Translations under genes and position numbers: made by a program | The notes under the pieces: generated by a model | The model's database searches: none | What the model was told of the DNA's origin: nothing | What the model saw: the letters and a program-made list of their open reading frames with translations, nothing else | NCBI GenBank assembly: GCA_009392275.1 | Contig: VFGV01000004.1 | Span: forward strand, 126,290 to 190,289 | Direction: 5' to 3' | Length of the DNA: 64,000 bases | Origin: SAR202 cluster bacterium | Lineage (GTDB): Bacteria > Chloroflexota > Dehalococcoidia > Lucifugimonadales > UBA2962 | In this document: positions 63,403 to 64,000 of the stretch, piece after piece | Numbering within the stretch: position 1 is the first letter of the stretch | Layout: each line of letters starts with the position of its first letter

Positions 63403-64000
63403 CTATGCAGTAGTTTTAGAAGCTTCCGTGCCAGTAATGTCCAACATGCGATTTAAAGCATGCATATACGCTTTAGCGCTGGCGACTATAATGTCTGTAT
63501 CCGATCCTCTTCCAACATATGTGCTTCCATCATGTTCGATTCGAATTGTTACGCTTCCTTGGGCATCTATGCCCTCTGTAATAGCATTAACTCGATATTC
63601 TGTCAGTGTGTTTGGAACTTTTACTATACGATTAATTGCTTGATAAACCGCATCGACTGGACCAGTTCCTGTTGCAGCATCCGTAATTTTTGTGCCGTCC
63701 TGCATGGTTAGAGAAACTGTCGCAGTAGGAACGTCATGGTTTCCCGAACTAACTTGCACGTGCTCCAAAATATAACTTTGTAGCTCTGTGTCCATTCTTC
63801 TTTGCCCAGCCATTAAAGACTCCAAATCCATATCGGTGACTTCACGCTTGCGATCAGCCAAGTCTTTAAATTGTTCAAAAACTCCGTCAAGCTCTGTCTT
63901 ACTCATATGATATCCAAGATCTTCTAATCTTGACCTTAACCCGGCTCGGCCACTTAATTTACCTAAAACCAATTCATTGGATGGCCACCCAACTAATTGA
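63403..64000 (-). CDS. leuA: 2-isopropylmalate synthase, C-terminal part (5' end outside window)
   Basis: The last ~199 residues of LeuA, the first enzyme of leucine synthesis. The frame stays open to the window edge; the visible part begins QLVGWPSNELVLGKLSGR, matching the end of the catalytic region, followed by the linker ELDGVFEQFKDLADRKREVTDMDLESL. The C-terminal LeuA dimer domain (about the last 115 residues) binds leucine for feedback inhibition; TATVSLTMQDGTKITDAATGTGPVDAVYQAI is typical. It is the first visible gene of the leu transcript, followed after 66 bp by the TDH-like gene. Confidence 0.93.
   Translation of the reverse strand, partial: QLVGWPSNELVLGKLSGRAGLRSRLEDLGYHMSKTELDGVFEQFKDLADRKREVTDMDLESLMAGQRRMDTELQSYILEHVQVSSGNHDVPTATVSLTMQDGTKITDAATGTGPVDAVYQAINRIVKVPNTLTEYRVNAITEGIDAQGSVTIRIEHDGSTYVGRGSDTDIIVASAKAYMHALNRMLDITGTEASKTTA

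Noticed and set aside
1-64000. tRNA, rRNA, CRISPR, IS or prophage elements
   Set aside because: No cloverleaf-like sequence, repeat array, transposase or phage gene was seen; nearly all spacers are under 200 bp.

Overview
This window is a gene-dense, AT-rich chromosomal segment of a free-living bacterium, most likely a member of the Chloroflexota and plausibly of the marine SAR202/Dehalococcoidia side of that phylum. The lineage is an inference. It rests on the giant membrane protein with a Tyr-Tyr-Tyr motif (DUF2298, the Chlor_Arch_YYY family), an ECF sigma factor paired with a DUF5667 membrane protein, a fused AccD-AccA carboxyltransferase, and many catabolic enzymes (LLM flavin enzyme, SDRs, formamidase, amidohydrolase, DapA-like lyase). 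Complex I, citrate synthase and a 2-oxoacid dehydrogenase complex point to an aerobic heterotroph. I found no rRNA, tRNA, CRISPR array, insertion sequence or prophage gene. Start codons are unusually relaxed: about ten genes appear to begin with TTG.

Layout. 1-3926: the end of a complex I operon (nuoL-nuoM-nuoN). 3987-6780: PIG-L deacetylase and two dehydrogenases, the latter two divergent across a palindrome-rich spacer. 6823-11393: dgt-dnaG-rpoD, a macromolecular synthesis operon. 11506-17933: DUF362 protein, RNase D, class IV aminotransferase, formamidase family protein, ankyrin lipoprotein, SDR and LLM flavin enzyme. 18094-22039: a 48-residue membrane peptide coupled to a permease, a membrane protein, a repeat lipoprotein and an O-methyltransferase. 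22178-29895: the 1515-residue YYY protein, a flavin reductase, a stand-alone Lrp/AsnC effector domain, a DapA-like lyase and an amidohydrolase.

30061-34415 encodes a 2-oxoacid dehydrogenase complex with one E1 alpha, two tandem E1 beta paralogues and E2, but no E3. It is preceded by back-to-back promoters and a 14-bp leader hairpin. 34446-40719 holds an orphan PrkA kinase, a membrane protein with an 18-bp palindrome at its promoter, citrate synthase and an SLC13-type transporter with two RCK_C domains. 40738-45426 holds RimI, an ECF sigma factor with its DUF5667 partner, a membrane protein, dCMP deaminase and RuvB. 45569-49279 is a methylmalonyl-CoA mutase pathway cluster.

49284-60212 holds an LppX-DUF3105 lipoprotein and then housekeeping genes: yceD-rpmF-fabD-nusB-acpP, uracil-DNA glycosylase, RNase J, FtsK and AccDA. 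These link fatty acid synthesis, ribosome and RNA maturation, and chromosome segregation. 60253-64000 is a leucine operon on the minus strand (leuA, a threonine-dehydrogenase-like SDR, leuC, leuD) without leuB.

No clearly new defence or mobile system was seen. The most distinctive items are the double E1 beta dehydrogenase operon with its structured leader, the duplicated His/Cys module in the sigma-linked membrane protein, the small-peptide/permease pair, and several operator-like palindromes.
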